Source of the DNA: Oscillospiraceae bacterium
GTDB lineage: Bacteria; Bacillota; Clostridia; Oscillospirales; Ruminococcaceae
Direction: 5' to 3'
DNA length: 64,000 nucleotides
Assembly: GCA_017405465.1 (NCBI GenBank)
Contig: JAFRAJ010000050.1
Coordinates: 1 to 64,000 of the forward strand
Shown here: positions 33,996 to 42,783 of the stretch, piece by piece
How the letters are laid out: every line of letters starts with the position of its first letter
Numbering within the stretch: position 1 is the stretch's first letter
The notes under the pieces: generated by a model
Seen by the model: only the letters and a program-made list of their open reading frames with translations
What the model was told of the DNA's origin: nothing
Databases searched by the model: none
Program-made: the position numbers and the translations under genes

Positions 33996-34676
33996 ATGAG
34001 ATATAACATCACAGGAGATCCCATGCCCGTCGTGATCTGTCATCTGGACAGAGACGAATCAATGATCACCGAAAGCGGTGCAATGGTTTGGATGTCGCCC
34101 AATATGGAGATGGATACTGTCGGAGGCGGCATCGGTAAGGTATTCGGAAGAATGTTCTCTGGAGAACGTCTTTTCCAGAACATCTACACAGCCAGAGGCG
34201 GCGAAGGGCTTATCGCTTTCGCCAGCAGTTTCCCCGGTTCTATCAAGCCTGTCGAGATCACTCCCGACAAGCCCGTAATCGCACAAAAGTCAGCATTCCT
34301 TGCATCCACCAGCGGAGTAGACCTTTCAGTTCATTTTCAGAAGCGTTTCGGCGCCGGTCTCTTTGGCGGAGAAGGTTTCATAATGCAGAAGATCTCCGGC
34401 AACGGGATCGCATTCCTGGAATTCGACGGATCCATAGTAGAATACGAACTTGAAGCAGGTCAGCAGATCGTCGTCGACACCGGAAACCTGGCCATGATGG
34501 ATCCCACATGCTCTATGGAGATCCAGTCCGTCAGAGGAGTGAAGAACGTCCTGTTCGGAGGTGAAGGTCTGTTCAATACCGTTGTGACAGGTCCCGGCAA
34601 GGTAACCCTTCAGACAATGCCTCTCTCTACATTCGCTAATACTCTCAGGCCATATTTCCCGTCCTCAGGCTCCTGA
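33996..34676 (+). CDS. AIM24/TIGR00266 family protein
   Basis: 226 residues, all beta. Glycine-rich blocks FARFFGRMFSGERLF-like (about 45-60), SSFPGSIKPVEI and GLFGGEGFIMQKISG match the AIM24 family of double-stranded beta-helix-like proteins. Their role in bacteria is unknown. TTGGAGAG precedes the ATG. It is followed at 35 bases by a HAD hydrolase gene. Confidence 0.85.
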   Translation: MRYNITGDPMPVVICHLDRDESMITESGAMVWMSPNMEMDTVGGGIGKVFGRMFSGERLFQNIYTARGGEGLIAFASSFPGSIKPVEITPDKPVIAQKSAFLASTSGVDLSVHFQKRFGAGLFGGEGFIMQKISGNGIAFLEFDGSIVEYELEAGQQIVVDTGNLAMMDPTCSMEIQSVRGVKNVLFGGEGLFNTVVTGPGKVTLQTMPLSTFANTLRPYFPSSGS

Positions 34677-34711
34677 GAAGACATATAAATAAGAAGAAAG
34701 AATATTTGCCA

Positions 34712-35542
34712 ATGAAAATCTCTGACTATCTGGTGCTGACCGATATGGACAACACCCTTCTCAAGGTACCGAACGGGATCCCTGAGATAAACATCAAGAA
34801 GATCAATGAGTACGGCAGCAAAGGCGGACATGTGACGTGCTGCACAGGACGCAGCGTCGATGCTGTCAGACACTTTACGGATGAAGTTCATTTCTCTGCC
34901 CCGGGAATAACATGCAACGGTGCAGTCATATATGACTTCACGGAAAACAAGCCTGTATTCCAGATGACCGTGACGGATAACATCTTTCCTCTCGTCAGAC
35001 AGATCATGGATGCCTTCCCCGGTATCGGAGTAGAATTTCACAATTGTGACGGTATCTTTTCTCCTCAGGTAAACGATCAGGTAAAAAGCCACTGCGCAGA
35101 TGAGTTCATCCCATATTACGAAGTCACTTTCGAAGAGATCAGGAACGTGATATTCAACAAGGTCCTTCTGGCAGCCCCGGAAGAGACTATCAACCGTCTG
35201 ATGGAGTATATCGACAGTCATCGCGATAACGATCCTCTTTATGCCGATTTCGACTTCGCACATTCCAGTACTATCTACTACGAGATCCTTCCCCGCGGAG
35301 TGAGCAAGGGGTTCGCGGTCAAAAAGCTGGCTGAGATCATGGGAATAGATATCGCGAACACCATAGCTATCGGAGACTACTTCAATGATATAGATATGTT
35401 CAATGCCTCCGGTTATACGATCTCAGTAGCAGATGCGATCGAAGAGATAAGGAACATCACAGATATGACGACCAAGCGCACGTGCATGGAAGGCGCTGTC
35501 TGTGAAGTGCTTGAGATGATAGAGAGCCGCTGCAGCGAATGA
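34712..35542 (+). CDS. Cof-type HAD phosphatase
   Basis: 276 residues. HAD motif I is LTDMDNTLL (about 9-17), motif II CCTGRS, motif III Lys in VSKGFAVKKL, motif IV IGDYFNDIDMF. The C2-type cap lies between. Such enzymes dephosphorylate sugar phosphates or flavin-type substrates. The ATG at 34712 was preferred over a TTG two codons before. Confidence 0.88.
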   Translation: MKISDYLVLTDMDNTLLKVPNGIPEINIKKINEYGSKGGHVTCCTGRSVDAVRHFTDEVHFSAPGITCNGAVIYDFTENKPVFQMTVTDNIFPLVRQIMDAFPGIGVEFHNCDGIFSPQVNDQVKSHCADEFIPYYEVTFEEIRNVIFNKVLLAAPEETINRLMEYIDSHRDNDPLYADFDFAHSSTIYYEILPRGVSKGFAVKKLAEIMGIDIANTIAIGDYFNDIDMFNASGYTISVADAIEEIRNITDMTTKRTCMEGAVCEVLEMIESRCSE

Positions 35543-35579
35543 TCAGACTCCATAATTTTTTTAAGAGAGGTAACGATAT

Positions 35580-35840
35580 ATGCCAGGCAATGATGACCAC
35601 ATCTCCATAGAATTCGAGGACGGTTCAGTCAGAGAGCTCCTCAATATCGGCGTTTTCGATGCAGAAGACCGTGAATATATAGCTCTGCTCGATGAAGATA
35701 CTGAAGAAGTGTATCTCTACAGATATGTAGAGCCCGATGACAGTTCATACGATATCGAAGAGATAGAGACCGATGAAGAATTCGAAATCGCCGCCAAGGT
35801 ATGGGACGAGATAATCGGTGCTGACGAGGAAGACGAATAA
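35580..35840 (+). CDS. DUF1292 family protein
   Basis: 86 residues, very acidic, with the pattern ISIEFEDGSVRELLNIGVFDAEDREYIAL and VYLYRYVEP typical of the DUF1292 family (YrzB type). Function unknown. AGAGAGGT precedes the ATG, and a terminator follows. Confidence 0.85.
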   Translation: MPGNDDHISIEFEDGSVRELLNIGVFDAEDREYIALLDEDTEEVYLYRYVEPDDSSYDIEEIETDEEFEIAAKVWDEIIGADEEDE

Positions 35841-35856
35841 GTTTACAAAAAAGAGA

Positions 35857-35890
35857 ACCAGCGGGAGCACAGATGCCCCGCTGGTCTTTT
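35857..35890. terminator. Bidirectional intrinsic terminator
   Basis: ACCAGCGGG pairs with CCCGCTGGT (35877-35885) over an 11-nt loop, followed by CTTTTAT; it lies between convergent genes. Confidence 0.85.
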
Positions 35891-35913
35891 ATATGTCTTG
35901 TTTTGGGGAACGA

Positions 35914-36777
35914 TTATTTCTCCCAGCCGAATCCCGTCTTTCTAGGACCGTCGTCCGGCATGGTATACAGATAGTTGGCCCATTCCCCCTTGGCTCCGAC
36001 AGTATAGCAGACGATGCCTTCCGGCTCCATCCCGAAGAAACAGCCGACATCGTGCATCTGATAGAAGTCCATCAGGAAGAATCCCTGAGCTCCGGATTGT
36101 CTCCACTCCAGGAAGGAAAAGATGTATACACCGTCGCGGATCTTGACATAGTCGGCAGGATTGGATGCTGCCCAGTCCGGACTCCTGACGCCGCTCACTG
36201 TGTAAAAGAACGGCGTGGTATACATGTGCTTGATCCTGGGACCGTGATCATGATATGTCCAGTAGATCGCACGTCCGACCATATCAGTCGTGAAATCATG
36301 CCTGTACCCTGGATCCTCAAAACCGCAGTTGGTTATGAATCCGAAATGGAAGGTCCTCATGACGTCGCGGGGCTCGATCGGGTGATTCATCGTAGCCACG
36401 TTCATGGTCACGAGTCCGTTGCTTAGATCAAGCACTACCTGATGAGCTTCAGGAGGACATGAATCGACGACATAATGATTCACGAAATAGAGATCGGGAG
36501 TTATCGTATGCACATCGCAGAAATCGACGTGTTCTTCTTCCCCAAAGCTCCACTTCAGTTTTTCAGTTTCAAGGAACTCGTATACAGCCTTGATCCCGTC
36601 ATCAAATACCATCTCGAATCTGCGTCCCACAAGATCCGAGACATGAGCCGGCATATATGGGCCTTCTCCCCATTCGCCGTGTCTGTACTCTTCCGGAGGA
36701 GTGGCTTTTGCCATTCTCTGCACATCATCCTGTGTAAAATGGCTCCAGCGTCTCTGTGCTCTGTCTTTATCTGGCAT
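35914..36777 (-). CDS. MoaF-like calycin-fold protein
   Basis: 287 residues, beta-rich and rich in Trp, Tyr and His. Two similar halves can be seen: GRRFEMVFDDGIKAVYEFLETEKLKWSF (about 52-80) with VDFCDVHTITPDLYFVNH, and GRAIYWTYHDHGPRIKHMYTTPFFYTVS (about 165-192) with FLEWRQSGAQGFFLMDF. This two-domain layout resembles MoaF proteins, whose exact role is unclear. It stands alone. A lipocalin-like enzyme such as a decarboxylase would be the alternative. Confidence 0.55.
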   Translation of the reverse strand: MPDKDRAQRRWSHFTQDDVQRMAKATPPEEYRHGEWGEGPYMPAHVSDLVGRRFEMVFDDGIKAVYEFLETEKLKWSFGEEEHVDFCDVHTITPDLYFVNHYVVDSCPPEAHQVVLDLSNGLVTMNVATMNHPIEPRDVMRTFHFGFITNCGFEDPGYRHDFTTDMVGRAIYWTYHDHGPRIKHMYTTPFFYTVSGVRSPDWAASNPADYVKIRDGVYIFSFLEWRQSGAQGFFLMDFYQMHDVGCFFGMEPEGIVCYTVGAKGEWANYLYTMPDDGPRKTGFGWEK

Positions 36778-36910
36778 TTCTTTCTCTCCTGTCTTCGTTT
36801 TTTAATCAGTTATCCTGCTATAAGATAATCATATCAAAAGAGAAAACTTCCTACTATAACCATGCAATAAAAACGCTTTATCAAGTGCTTCGATTTTTGT
36901 CTTTCATCTA

Positions 36911-36939
36911 TTGAAAACAACGGTGATGAAAGCTATATT
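36911..36939 (+). promoter_or_regulatory. Near-consensus sigma-70 promoter of candidate large RNA
   Basis: TTGAAA (36911-36916) and TATATT (36934-36939) have an exact 17-base spacer. Transcription would start near 36946, with no open reading frame to follow. Confidence 0.7.
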
Positions 36940-36945
36940 TACTAT

Positions 36946-37558
36946 ATATATTCCAAGGCAGAAATGACTGCAGAAGTCATCATGCAGGAAGATATCATGT
37001 GAGCCACGCCGGCACTGCTCTTACGGTGCATTGCACCGCGGGTGTTGTCTGAGCGTTTTCATAAAGAACGTCCAGGCTCAGGACGGTCCGGTCCTCCGGA
37101 CAGCCCAGAAGGAGTTTACTCCGCCTAAACGCACTGCAGGTCAGGAGTCCTCTCCGGAAGTATCCCGGAAAAAGAGTTAAGCGGCTTTTTCCCGATTCGC
37201 GGCATCTGCTGCAGGCTGTACGGTGACCGCAGCATTTCTTCTCCGTATCGGACTAGTTCTGGTCGGAGCGTCAGGGTCAAGGCATCCACGCCTTCTCTGA
37301 CATCTTCAGCAAGGAGGCTCCCTCTGTCTCCGAACTGAAACTGTAGTTGCGGAACACAGCGTATGTAACTGGACTGAATGTGCATATTCGTGAGGTAATT
37401 CGCGGAGATGTATCGGAAAAACAGTTGCTTACACAAAACTGCGTATCAGCACTGCATACGGCCCGGTGAACAACCGGTGCCTCCGTCCCCCTTTTCTGGG
37501 TTGGACAAAACCTTTTTCGGCGAAGCAGCCCGGACTGATGTTCGGGCTGTTTTGTTTT
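36946..37558 (+). ncRNA. Candidate large structured non-coding RNA (about 610 nt)
   Basis: The region between a strong promoter and an intrinsic terminator has no coding-like frame but is full of local stems: ATGACT/AGTCAT (36964), CGGTGC/GCACCG (37024), CTGAGC/GCTCAG enclosing CGTT/AACG (37049-37080), GTCCGG/CCGGAC (37085), GGAGT/ACTCC (37110), TGCTGC/GCAGCA (37207), CTCCG/CGGAG (37241), GTCAG/CTGAC enclosing AAGGC/GCCTT (37270-37301), AACT/AGTT (37333), CGTAT/ATACG (37442) and CCGG/CCGG (37462). GGCACT near 37011 can pair with GGTGCC near 37475 to close the whole molecule. Size fits large RNAs such as ROOL, OLE or GOLLD, but I cannot assign a class. RNase P and tmRNA hallmarks are absent. 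Confidence 0.6.
37523..37558 (+). terminator. Intrinsic terminator of candidate large RNA
   Basis: AAGCAGCCCG pairs with CGGGCTGTTT over a 10-nt loop, then GTTTT. It sits 75 bases before the carboxylesterase start, so the RNA and that gene are separate units. Confidence 0.85.
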
Positions 37559-37632
37559 CCTGTAACACTGTCCCGATCGTTCATATATGTTACAATCAAA
37601 TAGTGAATTATCGATTTAAGGAGGGCCCTGAC

Positions 37633-39192
37633 TTGTTGAAATCATTCGAATTTGACAGATCCGAGAATATCGTCGAGACGACCTTCGGCAAAGTTCGCGG
37701 AGGGAGATACGACAATATGTATGTCTTCAAGGGGATCCCGTATGCTGAGGCTGAGAGATTCCACGCGCCTCATCCCCCGAAGAAGTGGGACAACGTCCAT
37801 GACTGTTCTGTCTACGGATGCGTGAGTCCGCTGCTTCATTTCTCGCCTCCCGGCGGAGATCATCTTCTTATCCCTCACCAGTACTGGGTGCAGGGAGAGA
37901 ACTGCCAGAACCTCAACGTGTGGACGGAATCCATAAACAGTGACGTCAAGAAACCCGTACTCATGTGGATCCACGGCGGCGGATTCAGCGACGGTTCATC
38001 CATTGAAGCACCATTCTATAACGGCTTCAATTTCGCAAGACATAATGACTGCGTCTTCGTGTCCATCAACCACCGCCTGAATATTTTCGGGTATCTGGAT
38101 GTATCCTCTTTCGGAGATGAATACTATAACTCCGGAAACAACGGGCAGCTCGATATCATAGAAGCCCTCAAATGGGTCAGAGACAACATAGATAGATTTG
38201 GTGGAGATCCTGACAATGTCACCATCATGGGTCAGTCAGGGGGCGGCGGAAAGGTCTCCACTCTTCTGTCCATGCCTGCAGCAGACGGTCTTTATCATAA
38301 AGCAGTTATCATGAGCGGCATCCTCTCCCTGCATGATGCTGAAGTGCTTGAGGAGCCCAGGGAGTGTGTGGAGGCCATGATGAAATATCTTTGCTGCAAG
38401 GACATCAAGGAACTCGAAAAGGTACACTTCACCCAGCTTGCACTGGCTTACCAGGCAGTAGTCCCTGAGATGCGCCGGCTCGGAAAGAGCACAGGCTGCA
38501 TGCCTTACAGGAACGGTGAGTTCACCGGCAACCCGTTCCATGTCGGTTTCAGAAAAGAGACTATCAATATTCCGCTTGTCATCGGTTCCGTATTCGGTGA
38601 AGGCAACTCATTTGCCAACAAGGGTATCAGAAGAGACACCATCACTGAGGAAGAAGGACGTCAGATCATCGTTGACAAACTTGGAGAAGAAGATGCCGAC
38701 AGACTGATCTCGCTGTTCAAGGAAGCCTATCCCAAGAGAAATCCCGTGGATCTTCTGTTCTGCGACTGCACGTTCCGCGAGCCCACTTCCAGATATGCGA
38801 GACAGCGCGCCATGGACGGGGGGAAAGTCTGGGTCTACATGTATGCCCTTGATTCCTCGATAGACGGCGGCCGCACGCCCTGGCACAGCTCCGATATTCC
38901 CCTCATCTTTGACAATGCAGACACTGCCCCTGCTGTGGTGAACAAAGACTACACCGAGAAAGCGCAGGAGATAATGGTCACATCGCTCGGTCATTTCCTC
39001 CATACAGGAGATCCGAACACGAATCCCGAACATCTATGGGAGCCTGTGACTGCAGATAAGGAAGTAACTATGATCATGGAAGAATCTCCCCGTATCGGAG
39101 TCAACTACGATAAGGAGCTCATGAAAGAGCTCATCAAAGACGCCGAAAGACTCGGAAAAGGCGGCGGATTCAGTTTCGCAACAGATATCTGA
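37633..39192 (+). CDS. Carboxylesterase type B
   Basis: 519 residues. GGRYDNMYVFKGIPYAE (about 22-38) is the family start, MWIHGGGFSDGSS the oxyanion loop, GGDPDNVTIMGQSGGGGKVS (about 195-214) holds the nucleophile Ser, and the acid and His would be at ENTFREP-like and PWHSSDIPLIF (about 415-427) blocks. No signal peptide, so it is intracellular. The start is TTG with AAGGAGGG seven bases upstream. Alone between a terminator and another terminator. Substrate unknown. Confidence 0.9.
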   Translation: MLKSFEFDRSENIVETTFGKVRGGRYDNMYVFKGIPYAEAERFHAPHPPKKWDNVHDCSVYGCVSPLLHFSPPGGDHLLIPHQYWVQGENCQNLNVWTESINSDVKKPVLMWIHGGGFSDGSSIEAPFYNGFNFARHNDCVFVSINHRLNIFGYLDVSSFGDEYYNSGNNGQLDIIEALKWVRDNIDRFGGDPDNVTIMGQSGGGGKVSTLLSMPAADGLYHKAVIMSGILSLHDAEVLEEPRECVEAMMKYLCCKDIKELEKVHFTQLALAYQAVVPEMRRLGKSTGCMPYRNGEFTGNPFHVGFRKETINIPLVIGSVFGEGNSFANKGIRRDTITEEEGRQIIVDKLGEEDADRLISLFKEAYPKRNPVDLLFCDCTFREPTSRYARQRAMDGGKVWVYMYALDSSIDGGRTPWHSSDIPLIFDNADTAPAVVNKDYTEKAQEIMVTSLGHFLHTGDPNTNPEHLWEPVTADKEVTMIMEESPRIGVNYDKELMKELIKDAERLGKGGGFSFATDI

Positions 39193-39211
39193 TAGAAGCA
39201 CATAAATATAG

Positions 39212-39242
39212 AACGGAGAACGTGCGCGTTCTCCGTTTTCAT
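39212..39242. terminator. Bidirectional intrinsic terminator
   Basis: An 11-bp perfect stem (AACGGAGAACG / CGTTCTCCGTT) with a 4-nt loop and TTTC tail between convergent genes. Confidence 0.9.
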
Positions 39243-39253
39243 TTGATCAGTCT

Positions 39254-40588
39254 CTATTGTCTTCTAAAACATATCATCTCAGAGCATTCAGGTTCCAGCA
39301 GCATCTCAGCTCTTTCTTCTGTTATCCTGCAGGGAAGAGCATATCCCAGAAGCTGAGTCGCATCCAGCACGCAAACATCGCTGTCTGTCGCATATATCCT
39401 CATCGGAAGTCCGAATACGGTGAGGAACAGCCTTCCGAACTCTTCCTTCAGCTCTATCTCGCCGTATCCTTCATTTTTGTATATCCCAGAGATCGACGGA
39501 GAGAATACGTCGTCCGTACATCTTCTGAGGAAACTGCTGTTTCTGGCTCTCTTAAGGTTGGAGACAGCCTTCCCTAATTCTGTCATCCTCTTGTTCCAGT
39601 CGCTGTGCTCTCCTCTTATCGCCTCTTCGCATATCGCAAATCCCACAGCTTCCGTACAGAAGTTCCCGCCGATCCCGGCAGCTGCAACAAAAGAAAGATC
39701 ATGCCCGACGACCTTCCCTGTAAAAACGGCTGACCCGCCGACTTTTCCGAAACTGCAGATCAGTTTCTCTCCCAGCATATCCATGATGAACCATCCGTCA
39801 GAATAGTTCACTTCTCTTACTCCAACTGCGGACGGAGGAAATCCGAACAGTTCTTCTCCGGGTACCGCTATGGACTCAGCAAGTACATTTCCAGCATTTT
39901 TATCAGTCCACTCTGCAAGGTCTTCGATACAGGAGAGCATGCTTCCTCCTCCTGCCAGAAGGTCTGTCATCCAAAGCGACACTTCAGCAGTTTGTCCGTA
40001 GGCGGAAAGATGTGCAGCAGCGACATCCTGATATCCTGACTCTTCCATGTCAGCAACGGAGCAGAATGTAGAAGCGAGTCTCGCAGGCTTTATAGTCTGA
40101 TCCATGCAGTAACTGTTCCACTTCTTCCCTGTCACATCTTCCAGTACGCAGCTGGCAGCTGCAAACAGATGATCCTGTCTGCACCATCTATCCCGGAGTC
40201 CGAACGCTGTGTCCAGATACCTGATCCTTCCAGTCAGTTCCCTGTATGAGAGCTGCGGATTGAAGAACCAGGACGCTTCGTGAGGAGGAAGTCCGGTGCG
40301 CTGCAGTATGATGTCCTTTAATGTGACCTGACGCGTCAGCTCTTCTGAAGACATACGGAACCAGGGTGATATGTCAGCCACCGGTCTGTCTGTATCGATA
40401 CCCGATGTCCTTAAAGCGCTGCAGAGAAATGTCTTGCTTATCTCCCCGATCTGAAAAACAGTTCTTTGAGTGCATCCCAGTGATGCCTCGAACTTTTCTC
40501 CTCTTGAGATCACCGAGACGGACAACGAAGGCGCACCGAAATATCCGGCCGCCGTTTCCGCTATATTCTTCACCAGTTCAGATGTCAT
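39254..40588 (-). CDS. Beta-lactamase-fold protein lacking catalytic serine
   Basis: 444 residues of the serine beta-lactamase/DD-peptidase fold. The SxxK motif reads Glu49-Ile-Ser-Lys52 in QIGEISKTF, so Glu replaces the nucleophile. The second motif, normally Tyr-x-Asn, reads CRQ in DRWCRQDHLFAAASCVLEDVTG. GGSMLS and the C-terminal beta-barrel region (ISGIYKNEGYGEIEL) are kept. The open frame is full length, so it is a pseudoenzyme, perhaps binding rather than cutting. The ATG at 40588 follows GAGGTGG. The other family member in this window (48067) has both motifs. Confidence 0.82.
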   Translation of the reverse strand: MTSELVKNIAETAAGYFGAPSLSVSVISRGEKFEASLGCTQRTVFQIGEISKTFLCSALRTSGIDTDRPVADISPWFRMSSEELTRQVTLKDIILQRTGLPPHEASWFFNPQLSYRELTGRIRYLDTAFGLRDRWCRQDHLFAAASCVLEDVTGKKWNSYCMDQTIKPARLASTFCSVADMEESGYQDVAAAHLSAYGQTAEVSLWMTDLLAGGGSMLSCIEDLAEWTDKNAGNVLAESIAVPGEELFGFPPSAVGVREVNYSDGWFIMDMLGEKLICSFGKVGGSAVFTGKVVGHDLSFVAAAGIGGNFCTEAVGFAICEEAIRGEHSDWNKRMTELGKAVSNLKRARNSSFLRRCTDDVFSPSISGIYKNEGYGEIELKEEFGRLFLTVFGLPMRIYATDSDVCVLDATQLLGYALPCRITEERAEMLLEPECSEMICFRRQ

Positions 40589-40662
40589 TTTCCACCTCTG
40601 CTCAATCAAATTATACATTGGAGGCATATCAGCGCGTCCTGTTTTTTACTACATTCTTCTGC

Positions 40663-40668
40663 TATGAT
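40663..40668 (+). promoter_or_regulatory. Minus-10 box for leaderless start
   Basis: TATGAT lies six bases before the ATG of the CCA-adding enzyme gene, with TGTTTT 17 bases further up. Transcription would begin at or next to the start codon, and no clear ribosome site is seen. Confidence 0.45.
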
Positions 40669-40674
40669 AGGTAC

Positions 40675-42039
40675 ATGGACAGTACCGTTCTTGAGATAGC
40701 GCGTATGGTCAGACAACGCGGCGGCACAGCATACCTGGTAGGCGGATGTGTCCGTGACCGCGTCATGGGCCGTACTCAGAAAGACACAGATATAGAGATA
40801 CATGGCATACCGCTGGAGGAATTCAACGAGATCCTCTCCTCTTTCGGAAAGCCCTTGACATACGGTTCCAGTTTCGGCATCATCACTCTACCCGGTCTGG
40901 ATGCCGATTTTGCGATGCCCAGAAAAGAAAAGGCCAATTCAGAAGGCGGACACCGAGGATTCGATATAGAACTTGATCCGTTTATCGGTCCTGAAGCCGC
41001 TGCCAGAAGACGTGATTTCACCGCGAACGCACTAATGGAAGATGTCCTCACCGGTGAGATCCTGGACTTCTTCGGAGGCATGGACGATATCAGGAACGAT
41101 GTCTTAAGGCACGTGGATGACACATCTTTCCCGGAAGATCCACTGCGGGTCTACAGAGCAGCGCAGTTCGCTTCCCGTCTTGGTTTTACTGTCCATCCTT
41201 CCACAGTAGACATCTGCCGGAGCATCGATACTTCAACACTGTCAGCTGAACGGGTGGAAGCTGAGCTCAGGAAGGCTCTGCTGGAAGCAGAACATCCTTC
41301 CGTCTTCTTTGAAGTTCTCAGGGAGATGGATCAGCTGGAGACCTGGTTCAGCGAGATAAAGATGCTGGACGGCATTCCCCAGGATCCGATCTTTCATCCG
41401 GAAGGAGACGTATTCGTTCACACGATGCAGGTGCTGGACCGCGCCGCTGCATTCCGTGATAAGGCGGAAGATCCATACGCTTTTATGCTCCTAGCCCTGA
41501 CTCATGATATGGGCAAGATCAAAGCCACAGAAGTGATAAACGGCAGGATCCATGCATACGGTCATGAGATCCTCGGAGCCGAACTTATAGATTCTTTCCT
41601 TGAAAGGCTGGTATCAAAGAGTTCTGTAAAACAATATGTAAAGAACATGGTCCCCCTTCATATGAAGCCGAACGTCGCTGCTTTCAACAGAGTCTCTTTG
41701 AAGTCAACGAACCATATGTTCGACGAGGCAGTCAGTCCGGAAGATCTGATCTATATGGCAATGAGCGACAAGCCTGTAATGTCAGGAGGACAGCCTTTTA
41801 CAGGAGACAGTACTTTCCTTTTCGAACGGCTGGACCGTTACAAGGAAATGATGAAGCTCCCGTATGTTACAGGCAGGGATCTGATAGAAGCCGGACTTGA
41901 ACCTGCAGATGATTTCTCTGAGATACTGTCTTTCTCACATAAGCTGAGACTGGCCGGGATCGAGAAAGAATCCGCTCTTAAGCAGACCCTCGCATACGCA
42001 AGAAAACTCAGAGGAAAAAACAATGGAAAACAGTTCTGA
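40675..42039 (+). CDS. cca: CCA tRNA nucleotidyltransferase with HD domain
   Basis: 454 residues. The nucleotidyltransferase head has LVGGCVRD and DTDIEI (metal Asp pair, about 22-42), then RRDFTANAL (about 116-124) and PLRVYRAAQFASRLGF, the neck of class II CCA-adding enzymes. An HD domain follows (HPEGDVFVHTMQVL and LLALTHDMGK, about 241-283) as in many bacterial forms. It adds or repairs CCA at tRNA 3' ends. No strong ribosome site is present; see the promoter entry. Its end overlaps the next gene by 17 bases. Confidence 0.9.
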   Translation: MDSTVLEIARMVRQRGGTAYLVGGCVRDRVMGRTQKDTDIEIHGIPLEEFNEILSSFGKPLTYGSSFGIITLPGLDADFAMPRKEKANSEGGHRGFDIELDPFIGPEAAARRRDFTANALMEDVLTGEILDFFGGMDDIRNDVLRHVDDTSFPEDPLRVYRAAQFASRLGFTVHPSTVDICRSIDTSTLSAERVEAELRKALLEAEHPSVFFEVLREMDQLETWFSEIKMLDGIPQDPIFHPEGDVFVHTMQVLDRAAAFRDKAEDPYAFMLLALTHDMGKIKATEVINGRIHAYGHEILGAELIDSFLERLVSKSSVKQYVKNMVPLHMKPNVAAFNRVSLKSTNHMFDEAVSPEDLIYMAMSDKPVMSGGQPFTGDSTFLFERLDRYKEMMKLPYVTGRDLIEAGLEPADDFSEILSFSHKLRLAGIEKESALKQTLAYARKLRGKNNGKQF

Positions 42040-42718
42040 ACTTACATATAAAGCTCCCGGCGGACTGAGCATGACCACTCTCAAGGTCATAGCAGTTATC
42101 AGCATGCTAATAGATCATATAGGAGCTGTGCTCTTCCCCAGAACATACTGGTTAAGGGGTATAGGCCGTCTTGCGATGCCGATCTTTTGCTTTGGCATCT
42201 CAGAAGGTCTGCATTACTCTAAGGACAGGATGAAGTATCTGCTCAGGATGGGTCTGTGGTCTGTTATCAGTGAAGTTCCGTTCGACCTGGCATTCAACGG
42301 AGGGCTTGAGTTCTATTCCCAGAACGTAATGCTGACATTCTTTTGTGCTATAGCAGGCATAATGGTATATGAATCCATCAAGGACCTGTCACCATCGATC
42401 TTCATGACGATACTGGGAGCAGCAGGAGCGGCTGCTTTCGCATACGCCGCCAGATTTCTCAGGACTGACTACGGCGAGTTCGGAGTCCTTCTGGTCTATG
42501 TCCTCTATTTCATGCGGCCTTACCCGACATACAGACTGCTGGCAGCTGCAGCTCTCGTCTGTATCTTCTACTGGATGGATCTGGAGATGGTATGTCTTCC
42601 AGCATTTCTGATCCTCAGCCGTTATAATGGAGAAAACGGCAGAGGTCTTAAGTATCTTTTCTATTTCTTCTATCCGTTTCATTTGGCAGTACTTGCACTG
42701 ATCGACAGGCTCATCTGA
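42023..42718 (+). CDS. TraX family membrane protein
   Basis: 231 residues with six to seven membrane segments. LKVIAVISMLIDHIGAVLFP (about 20-39), GRLAMPIFCFGISEG and the late ILSRYNGENGRGLKYLFYFFYPFHL block match the TraX family, named for F-pilin acetylation. Chromosomal copies in Firmicutes probably acylate something else. It overlaps the cca gene, so the two are co-transcribed; there is no conjugation gene nearby. Confidence 0.9.
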   Translation: MENSSELTYKAPGGLSMTTLKVIAVISMLIDHIGAVLFPRTYWLRGIGRLAMPIFCFGISEGLHYSKDRMKYLLRMGLWSVISEVPFDLAFNGGLEFYSQNVMLTFFCAIAGIMVYESIKDLSPSIFMTILGAAGAAAFAYAARFLRTDYGEFGVLLVYVLYFMRPYPTYRLLAAAALVCIFYWMDLEMVCLPAFLILSRYNGENGRGLKYLFYFFYPFHLAVLALIDRLI

Positions 42719-42783
42719 GCAACGTCAGTTTCAGTTTATCGTTCTGTGGATCCCAAAGTCCCTGATATAACAGGAGTTTTAAG

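Noticed and set aside
37020..37085. T-box antiterminator-like TTGCACCGCG
   Set aside because: It matches TGGNACCGCG at nine of ten positions, but it is half of a simple CGGTGC/GCACCG hairpin, only about 90 nt of leader precede it, no Stem I is seen and no tRNA synthetase or amino-acid gene follows.
37125..37436. 103-residue minus-strand frame in the RNA region
   Set aside because: No ribosome site, no coding-like composition, and it runs opposite to a clear promoter and terminator.
36946..37558. RNase P RNA or tmRNA
   Set aside because: The size is in range, but the RNase P core (GAGGAAAGTCC, ACAGAA) and the tmRNA tRNA-like ends and tag frame are absent on either strand.
42023..42718. Conjugation locus suggested by TraX
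   Set aside because: No other tra, relaxase or type IV secretion genes are present; chromosomal TraX-family genes are common in Firmicutes.
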